This document shows positions 33,227 through 45,423 of a stretch of DNA of 64,000 nucleotides, one piece after another; position 1 is the stretch's first letter, and the number at the start of each line of letters is the position of its first letter. The stretch comes from Hymenopus coronatus. Taxonomy: Eukaryota > Arthropoda > Insecta > Mantodea > Hymenopodidae. Below the pieces are notes generated by a model. That model saw only the letters and a list, made by a program, of their open reading frames with translations, was not told the DNA's origin and made no database searches. Where the stretch lies: NCBI GenBank assembly GCA_030762935.1, contig CM060893.1:13250001-13314000 (forward strand), in the 5' to 3' direction. The position numbers and the translations under genes are program-made.

Positions 33227-36107
33227 GGTTGAGGACACACTGCCACCACCCGCACTCAGGTTGGAAGATCTGGCCACCGATAGCGAGTCTTAAAGTTCGC
33301 CGGGCAGCCAGCTCGCAAAAGGTAAGACCTGGTTTGGGACGCTTGTTATATGTGTTGTGTTTTATATACATATATAAATATTAGCTGTTAAAGATGTTTC
33401 ATACTCATCTCTTAATGCTTGAAGGCACAAAATAATACCAGTAAGCTAAGAATATTGTTATAATTCTTGTTTGCCAATAGATTTTATGTATGAAGAATAG
33501 GTGTTGTACATATGGAATATGTTGGATTGTTTTAAACACAAGCTGCTCTTCTGCAGGGTTCTGTTAAAAAGTAATGACACATAACAGTACAACCAAATAG
33601 CAAATCTAGTCATATCAGAGTTGTGGTCATAGTTGAGCTTGGCCTCTGGACACTCTCCTTTAGGTGAAGTGAGAGATTTCCTGCAATTCCAAAGCTAAAC
33701 AGATCTCAGTTGTTCAGACATTTCTGGAACTGATGAAGACTTTTCAGTAACATTCAAATATCTACTTTTAGCACTCAGAGCAATGACCACATGAATTGAT
33801 AGAATCAGTGCATCAGTTAAAGTGTTAACCTTTTGCAAGGTTATATAGATTGTTAACAGGCATATATGGGCTCTAAGAGAATACAAAATGGACATTTGAA
33901 AATATTTAGAAAATTTGTTGTAATAGTGACAAAAAATAACTTAATATCTTACATTTTATGAATTAAGTGACAGAAAAATGGTGATTATGTCATCATGTGT
34001 TAACATTGTAAAAACTCTTCCATCTCTATGTTTGGATATTTGTTTATACACTATCTTCATAAAAGGTAAAGCTCTCAGTGTACATATATCTATGAAATCA
34101 GATATTTGTAAGAGAGAATGGTAAGGGGAATTTTTTATATTCCTACCATCAAAAAGCCCTGTGATCAATAATTTTTGTATAATTTTGACAAAATTGGTTC
34201 ACTTGGGTTTTAGAGTCTTGGCAAAAATTATGTGCTACCCTACAACTTTCATTTACTTCTGCTACCTTTTTTCAAATCCCTGTTTTCGAAAAGCTCCATA
34301 TCAAAATGAACACTCTTTAACTTGTGCACCTATATTATAGGACAAAACCAAAATTGTAAGCTTCCTTAAAACTTTAAACACCACTCCTTCCCTAATCCTC
34401 ATGTAGGAATCTTCACTATTTAACCTATTTGGTCAAAATATTGTACAAAGAGGTGTCAAAAATCATAGGTTACATTCCAATATCCAAAAACTACCCAATT
34501 TTTATTTTTAGTCATATGTATTCTGAGGTTTTAAAAACTAACCTTAATCTTAATATTGAACACCTTATTAACAGATTTGTAATGCTTGCCCAATCAGAGC
34601 ATACAAAAAAGAAAGAATGTTTTTATTTTTTGTTTAATTTTCATAAAATTGTATACTTCTGGGTCATTTACATTATACTTTTTAGGTAGATACACTTCAA
34701 AATAAAAATGAAAGTGGACAATATGGAAATGGGGATTTTAGTTGTTACTGAAATGCTATCTCCAAGCTTCACTTTTCTGCTTCTTATGTGCAGTTCTAGC
34801 CGCTTTATTGACAAGTTGTTGATATCATACCAAAAGATTACTACCGAAGAGCTGTAAGATTCTTGTTATTTGAGTTCCGTTAAGTTACTATTAATCCTGA
34901 CTATTAGCTGGTGATAGTGGGCCATTGGCTCTTTAAAGCCACATCAAATCATTATACAACAGAAATAATAGCAGCATTAATACTATAGGTTTCTTTATCA
35001 GCCAAAAGGGTGTGGGGACAGAGGAAGAATGTACAAGCTGCAAATCATCTTATTAGGCTAGCCATTTTTGCTTGTTTATAACAATCAGAATAAATTCATT
35101 AAAATTACAAGTATTTCTGACTCTTCCTTCATTACACATCCAATATAACATAAGTGTATCATAGAGAGATGTGATAAGGGTTAGGTGGAAACCAGTGTAG
35201 TTTGCTCCCAAAAGAAAATTAAATCTACTCTTAACTGTACATTTATTTTTTACATAAAATACACCTTGCGGTGCTTAGTAAGATAACTAGTGTATGAAGG
35301 CATTTGGTAGGAAGAGGAACTAAAACTATTACGGAACATGAAAGCAAAGCATCAGAAATAAAGTCAAAGTTTTTCATTGTGCAATTGGACATTCCCACCA
35401 GCTACTTCTCCCTCACTCCCTTGAGATCCAATCAACAAAAGTGTGGCACCCTCCAAGTGCTTTCATATCATGGTCAGGTAGTAGATATTTACATAAATAC
35501 ACATTAACAACAGGATTAGCATAAGTATACTGAAATATTCCGTCCATTCGTAAAGCCAAACCTACCTTTTTTATGAGAATTTTATTGTTGTTTTCAAATA
35601 TTTAAATAGGAAAATGGAATGGTTTGTTGGAAGGATCTATGATCATTAGATTAAAACCATGCATGTTGCAACTTCCCACACCTAGAGGCCAGGCTCACTA
35701 TGAGGTGCTTCTTCAGGATGTGTGTATTCCTCACTACCTCGATTACAGGAGGATGATTGCTTCTTGTGCTGCAGGTCTAGAGTTTGAAGCTATGCATTAC
35801 TGTGGTTTTTATTTTAGATTCTGGAGATCATATTGCATACATCAGTTTCACATAAATAACCGATTCTCAGTTTTTCTGCCCCCCCTCCCCAATTCTCCTA
35901 ATGATTTTGAAAAGTAAGGTCATACGTTTGGAATTACATTTCAGTTCTTTCACAATATTTTGTGTTGTGCATTCTGGTATTTAGTTAAGAAATGACGTAA
36001 AACTCTTGGATGTTTAGCAAATGTCCCATATAAACTATTCTTATAATTTTCTATTATATCTATTACTATTCACTTAACATTTATGTAACACCTTTACTTG
36101 TATATCA
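33227..36107. other. 3' flank of the SDCCAG8-like gene, no other gene recognised
   Basis: Contains the 3' UTR start, the donor-like site at 33320 and a candidate AATAAA near 34702. ORFs at 34429-34689 and 35624-35917 carry no recognisable domain. No family A or SINE copy is seen until 36108. Confidence 0.4.
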
Positions 36108-36347
36108 ACTTAACTGACTGGGGTAGCATGTCTGCCTCACATTCAAGAGGTTGCAGTTTAAATCTCACTTAGGATGAGTCGCCTGTGTAAGATTTTTTTC
36201 TGAATCTATCCTTATCATGAGAAGACAAGTGTTGAGTAATTTAAAGCTCCATGGACCCCCAGATCATTTGAGCATTATTTCACTGATCACTGATTTCATT
36301 CATCATCAGATCTGACCAATCAGTTTAAAAAGCACTAAGCCACAATA
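36108..36347 (+). repeat. tRNA-derived SINE (S1 family)
   Basis: Box A GGGTAGCATGTCTGCC, box B GGTTGCAGTTTAAATCTCAC (degenerate), body with 'ccttatcatgagaagacaag' and 'ctccatggacccccag', end at 'aaaagcactaagc'. Diverged from the copy at 15101. Confidence 0.75.
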
Positions 36348-36406
36348 TATAGGCCTTTAATATATAGGCCTTGCAGCTTTTCCCTGTGGAACAATAATTT
36401 GCTGCC

Positions 36407-36632
36407 TGCCTGGGTATTGTGGGAGTAGCGTGACTGCCTCACAGTCAAAAGGTCATGTTTGAATCTCACTTAAGGTGAGTTACCCTGAATAAGGTTTTTT
36501 CAGGGTTTTCCCTTATCCTGGAAAGACAAATGCCAAGTAAGTTTAAGTTCCATGGATCCCAGATCATTTTAGCTTCATTTTGTTCATCATCCAATATGAC
36601 CAACCAGGTTAAAGGACGTTAAGCAGCAAAAA
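36407..36632 (+). repeat. tRNA-derived SINE (S1 family)
   Basis: Same orientation and only about 60 bases after the previous copy. Box A GGGAGTAGCGTGACTGCC, box B GGTCATGTTTGAATCTC, body 'ccttatcctggaaagacaaa', end AAAGGACGTTAAGC. Confidence 0.8.
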
Positions 36633-36689
36633 AGTAATTGATTAAAAAAAATAATAACGATTTGCTCATGGCAGGGTGTTCACTCATTT

Positions 36690-36870
36690 ACTATTTGTGT
36701 TAATCTTTGGTGAATTATCTCTAGCTGTACACAAACATTCAATTTGTACCTCCAGACTCTAGGGAGGATGGGAAATAATCTTCGCTTGAGAAAAATTTCC
36801 ACTCCCCAGCCGGGAATTGAAGCCAGGACCCCTAGCACAGTAGGCAGGTACTCTACTGATTAAGCCTTAT
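36690..36870 (-). repeat. tRNA-derived SINE, same family as 20640-20830
   Basis: Complement of a box B in 'agccgggaattgaagcc' at about 36807 and of box A in 'ggcaggtactctactgatta' at about 36844. The body 'ccagactctagggaggatgg' is shared with the other copy. Confidence 0.65.
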
Positions 36871-37268
36871 AATGATAATTTTGTTTCATACTTCAGGACA
36901 ACTAACTCCCAAGTACGCTGTATTTTTACTGTATCTGTGGTACTGAAGGTCACTGATCTGTGCTGGTGAGTCAATCACTTCAAGCAGTGACGTCCAATAA
37001 TCTATAGTTATTTTAGGGTTAAAATATTAAGGATAGGAAAGCAGAGAAACAATAAGTCAAACTGTATCATATATGGTTTAATATTCCTTTTATGTTTGGT
37101 ACTAAATTATAGACAAAACAACCCAATACAAATCAATTATAGCCTTTAGTTCTTTACAACCAAATAATAGCATTTTCATGCAATACCATTCACTATAAGA
37201 ATGAAACAGTAATTTTTAGTGGAAATTAGCACAATTTTATTCTGGAAAAGTTGCACAAATATAAAATA
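36871..37268. other. No feature recognised
   Basis: 400 bases of AT-rich intergenic DNA. Confidence 0.4.
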
Positions 37269-37282
37269 AAATACAACTTATA

Positions 37283-37626
37283 ACTCCATGGCACGACAGC
37301 TCACGGGGAACCTTGGCCTACCGCCCGGCCGCTGCGTCCCCCATCTCGGTCCACTACAGACATCATGGATGGGGTGCAGTATTGGAGGGTGAGACGTGGT
37401 CAGCGCCTCGAGTCCCCCCGGCCGGTTAATGCGGTCCTCATGACCTGGAGCCGCTACTTCTCCATCAAGTAGCTTCTCAATTGGCCCCCCAGGGACCTTA
37501 CGAGGCTGAGTGCACCCCGGGCCAGGTCTCCCAGCGGGGGAAAAATCCCCACGCTGGTACTGGGAATCGAACCCAGGTCTCCCGCTTGGTAAGTAGCAAC
37601 GCTACCACCGCGCTAAGGAGACGACC
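37283..37626 (-). repeat. GC-rich tRNA-derived SINE with 14-bp target duplication
   Basis: A 344-bp island of high GC in AT-rich DNA. On the - strand, box A GCGCGGTGGTAGCGTTGC and box B CTGGGTTCGATTCCCAG are almost intact tRNA-type promoter elements. The perfect direct repeat AAATACAACTTATA flanks it at 37269-37282 and 37627-37640, so it is a young insertion. The 3' end on the - strand lacks a long A-tail. Confidence 0.88.
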
Positions 37627-37640
37627 AAATACAACTTATA

Positions 37641-38282
37641 CAGTGTAATATTACAAAACAGGCTTTAAATTAAATGAATATAAACTGTGAGGTAAATTAA
37701 TTTTCAAAAATCAAATAATTGTTAGTATACAGTGTTTTAAAATGGCACTGAAGATTAAATAATTTCAGCACTTGCAATTTACTGCCCCAAATTAAACAAA
37801 TGACTATATTCCATTAAGAAGTGTGCAGCTTCTCATTTAAGATTGAAATAAATTATTTGGCTTGGGAACTCTTTGCTTTAAGTGCCTGTCCATTAGAAAA
37901 TGGTACTCACCACCAGTCCCACTGTCAGCATGCATTGAGACAGCACAGTGCCGTATTCAAGCCCAAGCATCAAGCAAGAGGGTAGGTTGTGGCTGCGCTA
38001 CGTACATCAGTGTGCAGTTCGAATTTTGTAAGCCTAAATCTGTTCCATTTTGCGAGAGTGTATCTTGTAAATTTATGAGATTCTTCTAGTCTTATTTGCT
38101 TTTATTGGTAGCTCTTATTTTTTTCCCCTTTCTTTTTCCTTTATTTCCCCTAAATTTAACTTCCCTTAAACAGATAAACAAACAAAATGGTTCCAATTAT
38201 TCTTAAATGGGGTGGGAGTTCCTAGAGCTTAAGAGTTATTTTTTCTTCTCGGGTAACGAAAATCCTTGGAGAAAAACTTTAT
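37641..38282. other. No gene recognised
   Basis: The + strand ORF at 37862-38089 lies in a moderately GC-rich patch and has eight Cys, but I see no known domain or splice context. Confidence 0.3.
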
Positions 38283-38350
38283 TCAGTGACTCATACAAAC
38301 GAGAATTGAACTCAGGACCTCTTGAATGTGAGGCAGACATACTATCTCCA
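38283..38350 (-). repeat. tRNA-derived SINE head (S1-like)
   Basis: Complement of box B in 'cgagaattgaactcagg' and of 'cttgaatgtgaggcagacat', the S1 tRNA-like head. The body is absent. Confidence 0.55.
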
Positions 38351-38964
38351 TAACAAGAAGGTGGGCAAGCAGTTTGTATTGTTTTAATTTGTGAAGTTAT
38401 CTTAAGGGATGCCCATGCAAGCAATGGACCTGATATGTTTAAAAGTCTCAATTTATAGCAATACATTTAAAATACAAAATACTTGCTGCAGATAACTAAA
38501 ATGTATATTTAATCCAATTAAGATACAACCCACTACTGCACGAGAACTGAGATAACTAAAAGTTAATAATTCCAATGCTGAAACCATGTTAACCTTCAAC
38601 AATAAAAAACGTTAATATTTTTGTAAAAAACAAGCTTTTTTTTTTAATAATGAAGAGCAAAATCCATACGTCAGTCAAATGTAACCTCATCAGCATCCAA
38701 GTGTGCCATTACACTGGTTATTTTACTTGGACCCTCCCCATCCTTTACTACAGGCACATTTGACAGGGACTCAAGCTTGCCACATTCGGCTTTCAAGGGA
38801 TGACCAGGCCACTTCGTATGGCACTAACGATTATGGCCATTCATATCGCTTCAGTTGTGGTGCCAGTGAAATGGATATAAAAACCGGTTTGCAAATTAGA
38901 GAAAGAACAGCATATGTAACAACATAATTCATGCAATAGATGGTTAATAAGGTAGATTAAAAAC

Positions 38965-39045
38965 TTTAATATCCATTCAAGAATCAAATTCTGGCCTCTT
39001 GCATGGTAAATGCAAAGGCAAAGCCATTACACCACATAGCAACTA
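38965..39045 (-). repeat. Degenerate tRNA-derived SINE head
   Basis: Complement of a box B (aagaatcaaattctggcc) and box A (agccattacaccacatagca) at tRNA-like spacing. Confidence 0.45.
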
Positions 39046-39194
39046 TTTGGAATAAGAATCTGTAAAACATTAACAAGGTTTGGCCGCTTCCCTGGATTTC
39101 ATTATGGTGTATTCCGTTTATAATGGCTATAAAAATAAAAGAAGGTGTATTTATTTCCTGTCACCAGTTTGTAATCAATTAATGTATATAATTT

Positions 39195-39375
39195 AGTTAG
39201 ACCAAGATGGCCCAGGTTCGCTCCCATGTGGGATTTGTGGTGGACAAAGCGGCACGGGTGGATTTTTTGGTTTCCCCTGCCATTGCATGCCTCCAGTGCT
39301 CTGTCATCATGCCATGTATCATCAGTGTTATCGCCTGTGGTGCCGATGTAGTAAAAGCGGGCATTAAACACTATT
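39195..39375 (+). repeat. tRNA-derived SINE, 5'-truncated
   Basis: Box-B-like CCCAGGTTCGCTCCC, then a body with 'gtggacaaagcggcacgggt' and a 3' end 'cctgtggtgccgatgtagta' and 'gggcattaaacac'. The same 3' end occurs at 26005-26050. Box A is missing. Confidence 0.6.
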
Positions 39376-40566
39376 AAAAAGAAAAATTAGTTAGCAGCAT
39401 GTCAAATCCATTAAGCCTTGGTTTAGAATTGCCCAACTGCAACTAGGCAAAAATTAACCCTTATGGTTATGTTATATTTCAGTTAAATTTGAAATGTGTT
39501 GACAGAGTTTATTCAAAGTCCTTTATGGAACTGCTCAACTCTGTATTTGCAGCAGTTAGTGAGTTGCTTTATGTGTATGGATAGGAGCAGATAAAGTGAT
39601 ACTGATAGGTGCTGTACAATAGTATATGAAATAATAATAATAATATTATTATTATTATTTATTAATGTTACTGCAAGCCTGTTAAAGTTATTGTAGACAC
39701 AGTTCAACTTTTGCGTAAGACAATGGGTCTGAAATGTTGCAAAAGATGTGAAATGTTTTATTTTTGTGCTCTGTATTTTTATTATGTGTATAACTTGTAC
39801 TTCCATACCACAGAGTTGTTTTTAATAGCAACAATTTTAAAGCCACAATTGGATATTTAATTGGTCCTGTATCTTTTAGTAAAGCATAGTATTGAACTTT
39901 AAACTCCATTTTTTCCAATTCCTTTCTTTCAATCAGCATTTTATACTATTCAGAATGCTTGTTGGCCCTTAATGTATAACATTAATTTGAAACTTTTAGA
40001 ATAACATCAGAAATAACAATTTAAAAATTGTTTGCACTCATTGAAAAATATTAAATAGTTAATGTAATATTAATTATTTTGAAAAATTCAATAACATGTA
40101 CAGGTACAAACATAGTTTTTTTCTCAAATGAATTAAAATTAAGAAATACCTGCACAGCTTCTTTAAGTTTGTAAACAAAATTCAAATTAAAAATTTAGGA
40201 GTGATATGATAAACCATAAAGAGCATTTCATATTTCTAAATCAAAAAGTTATTAATTATGAATAAAAATATTAACAGCAGTTTGATATTGCTCATTAACA
40301 TTTTGTGTGTACTATATGGTTATAAAAAATCAAAAGTATGCAAAATTAATTTGGATTTTTGGATTTTCATAGATACATAGCCTTAATAGTGACAAATATG
40401 CTTTTAAACATAATGTCACAAATTTTGCATTTTACCAGATATTAAACTCCTTTCCCATTAAGTTTACAATCATGTGAAACTAGATAGTGCATCCTGCTTT
40501 CTTAATTTTACACACACTCAAATTGTTAGATTAAAGGTATAAATTCTCAATTAATTAATCAAGAGC
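39376..40566. other. No gene recognised; short AAT repeat
   Basis: Contains an (AAT)n/(ATT)n stretch at about 39628-39660. The - strand ORFs at 39513-39939 cross this repeat and have no motif. Confidence 0.35.
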
Positions 40567-40680
40567 AAAAACATAGATTACACTCATACTTCACTCTTGA
40601 AATAAAGTAACTTACATCAGACATGTTTCAGTGGCTGTTGCCAATATTTTCAACGAAGATTCACTGTAATCTATGTTTTT
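40567..40680. mobile_element. 114-bp hairpin element related to Penelope tail
   Basis: Perfect 16-bp inverted ends AAAAACATAGATTACA at 40567-40582 and its complement at 40665-40680. The interior is homologous to the 3' tail of the Penelope copy at 18567-18660 (tacttcactcttgaaata, acatgtttc, ttgccaatattttcaacg). It carries a hammerhead-like block at 40617-40657. The 18.6 kb copy has the left end but not the inverted right end. Confidence 0.65.
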
Positions 40681-40935
40681 ATTTTCAATTGATTAGTTAC
40701 TTCACTGTGCATTTCTATTAATGCTTTAATTGAGAAGAATCTCAATTAATTATTTCTAGCCATGTATTTAACAGGAAGAAAAGGTAGTTAGAATGTAAAA
40801 TTCAATGCCAAAGCCTGGCTATGGTATCAAATTTTGCAGTCTAACTTTACCCTTCCAAATACAATTTAATTTTTGTTTAATTTTCTGTTGCAAGAAATTT
40901 CTGCATTCATGTTGTTTAAACTTAATTTCTTTAAC

Positions 40936-41797
40936 CATTTTTACTTTCTCTATATGTACTATGTACATAGTGTATAGAGAAGATATTGTATTGCACCCAA
41001 AAATTCAATACCGAGATTTCACTGGAAATATATATTTTGAGACCCCCTGAATCCAAAAAAAGCATTTTTAGAAAAAGGTCCGTGTGTCTGTGAACACGAT
41101 AACTCAAAAACAAAAAGAAGCTATAATATCAAACTTGGTATTTAAGTTTAGTATCTTTCAGGGATGCAACACAAAGGTTTTGAGAAAAATCCCTCCACCC
41201 CAAACTATCCTTTACATGGAACTTTTTTCGAAAATGTCGATTTTTTAAAAAATGGCTCTAACGATTTTGGTTAAAATATCATATATTAAAGACATTTACC
41301 TGACAAATAAAATTTATATCTTGAATTTTCTGGGAATACCCTCTGAAGAGTAGTTTATTCTGGATAAATTTTATGAAATTTTGAATAACTGCTAAACCAT
41401 AAGAGATGGACAAAAACTTACTACACAAAAAATGTAGACCACGTTAAAACACACAATTTATGTTATATACATTTTTTTCGTGGAGTTCGTCGTTTTTGTG
41501 ACATTCCTTATTTTTTGTTTCTGCTATGAAAAACTTTTACATTTCTCATACAGGAATTTGTCAACTGCTGTCCATGCAAACAAAGGAACTTCAGTCACAT
41601 AGCAACCAGCTTTTGGCTTGCACTTTAACCTATGGTACTCCCTTATTTCGCTTCTGCTTACAAGGAAGTAAGTACTTAGACCATTTCTGCTAATTTTTTC
41701 TGGATTAGCATGAAGTAAATAGAAGCATAAGCATTTTAACTATAGTTTGTTGCTGAGATATAGAGAGTCATGTGAATGGAACACATCAGATTTTTGT
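40936..41797 (+). repeat. Family A repeat, reference full-length copy
   Basis: Begins TTTTTACTTTCTCTATATG and soon after has a palindromic head with ACTATGTACATAGT at its centre and CTCTATA/TATAGAG on the sides. Body blocks in order: 'attgcacccaaaaattcaat', 'gagatttcactggaaatata', 'acgataactcaaaaac', 'aatccctccaccccaaacta', 'gattttggttaaaatatcat', 'ttgaattttctgggaatacc', 'accataagagatggacaaaa', a segment with 'cgtggagttcg', 'cccttatttcgcttctgctt' and a tail ATAGAGAGTCATGTGAATGG ending near 'cacatcagatttttg'. The opening ACTTTCTCTA is matched by TAGAGAAAGT-type sequence at the tail of several copies, so short subterminal inverted repeats are likely. No long ORF; the short antisense ORF at its head recurs in copies and is probably not coding. 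I infer a non-autonomous transposable element. Confidence 0.8.
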
Positions 41798-42928
41798 TAT
41801 GTGAATATTTCATTAAATACATATGATCTAAAATTAATTCATCGAATCATAAAGCAAAGATTATTTCCCAGGTACAATATTTGAACAGTTATTTCAAAGC
41901 AAAGTCCTTATATGACTCTAGTTTTGAATACATTGGCTATTTTATGAAAGAAGGAGTCTGTAAATGAACATTTTCAGATATGTTGCACTTGTAATTTTAA
42001 TAAACCTGTGGCACAGAGAAACAGTGAATTCCTGGACTTTTTAGTACATTACTGCGATTACGAAGAAATTATGCAATTGGCATAAATGTTTATTTTCCCT
42101 TTGATTCAGAGAAGTCAGGTAGATGCCTTACAAGGTCATCATTTAGTGCTAAAAATCTGATACCTTTAATTTGGCTTTGATTGCTTACCTCTTTCACCCA
42201 TCCTGAAGAAGCACGAAGTTTAGTTTTATTCATCATTTTATAATATTTAGTTGTTAAGTTATGCCAACACTAAGGAGAGAGTGAAATTGTAACATTCACC
42301 AGTGGAGGCAGTGCTGTTTCCTTGAAAACAATTGGAAAATGTGTTAACTGAACATTTTGGAGCAGTAACCAATTGGTATCAAGTAATCACTTTTCTTCAA
42401 GAATACTGATCTACTTGATATAATTGAACATGATCTGTGTGATTTTGTGCCTTTCCAGCGGCATTGCTGTATCATATTGTCAAATTAAAGCTTATCTGTG
42501 ACTTAACAGATTGGTTTCACTTTTCCAGCACACTTCCTTCCTGTCAACTGTAGAGGTATTGAAGTTACGTGGTCTGGGACCCACACAAGCATAGAATAAT
42601 GTGTATATTCAGAATTACAAGTATATGAATGACTTTATGCTCTGTAACTAGTTTTATAATTTGGCACCATGCAGCTACAGGTTAACCAGAGTAATTGTCA
42701 TACAACATATGTTCAAGGGGTGCCAAGTTAATATTTTACACAAATGGAACAGAGTTTAGTGAAGCTTCTGGTGTTGGACACTCAACAGTATCTGTTGATG
42801 ACAATAAGAATGATGGCTAGAAGAAAATATTAAACCATGTCACTTTTCCCAATTAATTCTTTCAGCTAATACAAAGTTCACTCTGAGAATGAATGCAATA
42901 ACATGTTTAAAAATGAGATCTGATGATT
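41798..42928. other. No gene recognised
   Basis: 1.1 kb between two family A copies, without supported features. Confidence 0.4.
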
Positions 42929-43833
42929 GATTTTTACTTTCTCTAGCCACATATATACAACATACATAGGGATAGAGAAGTGTTGTATTCCACCCAAAAA
43001 TTCAATACCGAGATTTCACTGGAAATGCATGTTTTATGACCCCCTGTATCCAAAAAAAGCATTTTCAGAAAAAGGTCTGTGTGTGCGTGTCCACGTGTAC
43101 GTGTGTCTGTGAACACGATAACTCAAAAATGAAAAGTAGCTAAAATACCCAACTGGTATTTAAGTTTAGTACCTTCCAGGGAGGCGAAACGAAGATTTTG
43201 AGAAAAATTCCCCCACCCCAAACTACCCTTTACATGGAACTTTTTTCGAACATTTTGATGGCTCTAACGATTTTGATTAAAATATCATATATTAAAGATA
43301 TTTACCTAACAAATAAAATGTATATCTTGAATGTTCTGGGAATAGCTTCTGAAGACCTGTGTATTCTGGATGAATTTTGCTTAATTTGGCATAACTAGTA
43401 AACCGTAAGAGATAGACAAAAACTTACTATACAAAAAATTTAGGTCTTGTTAAAATGCACAATTTATGTCATATACATTTTTCTCGTGGAGCTTACCGTT
43501 TTCGAGGTATTCATTGTTATTAGTTTCAGTTGTGAAGTACTTATACTTTACTCAGACGGGAGTGTCCGTTTTTCTTTTGTTCTACTCCTGGCCAAGAAAA
43601 GAAGCGATTTGTAATGACAATCGCATAACGATAGCTTTTAAAACATTTGACTATTGGTTTAGCCTAGTGTATTCCCTTATTTTCTTCCTATTTATACGGA
43701 ACTAAATAATAAGAACATTGTGCTAATGAGTACCTCGATTAGCAAGGTGCAGAAAGAAGAAGAATCTTATGTAAGAAGTTTGTAGAACAGCTAGAGAGTC
43801 ATGTGAGTGTAATACATCAGATTTTTTTTTAGG
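42929..43833 (+). repeat. Family A repeat, full-length copy
   Basis: Head TTTTTACTTTCTCTAGCCAC, a GT-rich stretch at 43078-43110, all body blocks in order and a tail 'gagagtcatgtgagtgtaat'. Shares variant sites with the copy at 46636 (ctagcc head, 'ctcctggccaag' and 'gcgatttg' blocks), so these two form a subfamily. Confidence 0.8.
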
Positions 43834-43884
43834 ATTGGTTTACTACTGCTGATCCAACATCCAGGACTTTTTTAATATGATAAT

Positions 43885-43935
43885 ATGTGGTGGTGTTGGT
43901 GCTGCTGCTGATGATGATGATGACAATGATGAACT
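43885..43935 (+). repeat. GGT/GCT/GAT trinucleotide repeat
   Basis: Successive GGTGTT, GCTGCT and GATGAT units following directly after a family A tail. Confidence 0.75.
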
Positions 43936-45423
43936 TCCACAGTAAATGCTATGCTTTGATCACATTTTTGTTTGGTTTCGTGTAGAAGACTGGGCTATGA
44001 AGTCTTAATTTTCAAGAGAAAGCTCTCCTTTTATAAAATCTTCAAACCATTGATAAGTAGTGGATTACATCCTTGGATGTTTGATGATTTGTTTCAAGAC
44101 ATTCTCTTTTACCATAAACCAACTTTAAAGTTATAGAAAACCATAGCATGAAAATGATCTCATCTGTTATCTATCTTAGCCCTTTTAGTATCAATCACAA
44201 TCTAATCATCATCTGAAAATTCTTGGAGAATTGCCAGTCATGATGCCATTTCATACTTTTAACTTCTACCAGCGTGAAAGTCTGTGTACTTTCTGCATCA
44301 TAGCCATTGAGAAAGGTTTTTTGGAGCGTTTCAGGACCTTATCTTTACACTCCAAGCGCTAAATTAGCTCCAAATTTAATTTCTCTAGCTGGTGTTGTTT
44401 ATGTTGGTTCAAACATGGCGTTGTCTAGCCAAAGGTTGCAAACCAAAGAGGAAATAAGAGCTGCAATTCACGATGGATTAGAAAATCAGACCTTGATGAA
44501 AGCATTCCTGATGTCAACTTAAGAGAGGAAGATGCATCCGATAACAATGGCCCTCGTACACATGCAAATAATCGGTGAACTTATCAAAATGGATTTACGG
44601 CGGTGTCACCAGACAACACATACAATATGAATCAACCATTCAGCTACGCAACAACACAAGTGCTAAATTGTACAGTAATCTACATTATATTTGTATCCTG
44701 TTGCTTTATGCCATTTTCATTAATTGTCGTGTTATTCTTATGTGTGTGTTTTTGGTGATTTTTTTCCTTCAGTTTTCAGCCTTAGTTTACATGAATTCAA
44801 TTTTTGTATTTTAAAAAATAAAACACTAGATCAAAGCAGAGTGCTGTTTTAGTAAAGAAATATATGTACTTTCATTTAATTAGCCTGAAATTTCTGTGTA
44901 GCAAGGTTTTGTATGCCTAATTATTGATTATTTTGGGATTATTCATTCCATGTTATTTTTTTTTTAACCTTTTAAAAATATTGAAGAGACTTCTCATTCA
45001 TATAATGCAGCTATACTGTTGACAAAAGGGCTTAGTAGAACTGAAAAAAGATTCAGCTCTCTATGTCATTTGGTACTCATTTTATTACTAATAATTTAAA
45101 ACTGCATTCTCCTCTAAAATTGCTTGGCATTTTTCAGAAAGCATTTTGATATTCTGGCTGGCATTAAAAGTGTTAATAACTAGTATACATAACATTGGTG
45201 GTATTTTTGGATCATGCTCAGATTTGCATATATAGCTAATTTAACTGACATTTGCATATCATTAATGCCATACTCAAAACCTTCAAAGTGATCCTTGTAT
45301 AAAAAAAGCTTTCCATTTGCTGATCATACAGCAAATAGAAACACCAATCCTTTAAAATAGTCTCATTTATGTTTATTAAAACACTGAATTTAATTCTGAA
45401 TTTTTCAAATGTGCACTCTAGCA
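43936..45423. other. No gene established; possible element ORF start at 44420
   Basis: The + strand reads MALSSQRLQTKEEIRAAIHD from 44420, then after a frame shift REEDASDNNGPRTHANN-like. The acidic, hydrophilic character resembles the N-terminal tail of some DNA-transposon proteins, but nothing diagnostic follows and the frame breaks. No other feature is supported. Confidence 0.2.

Noticed and set aside
37283..37626. CpG-island promoter or bacterial contamination because of high GC
   Set aside because: Perfect 14-bp target duplication and pol III boxes explain it as a SINE insertion.
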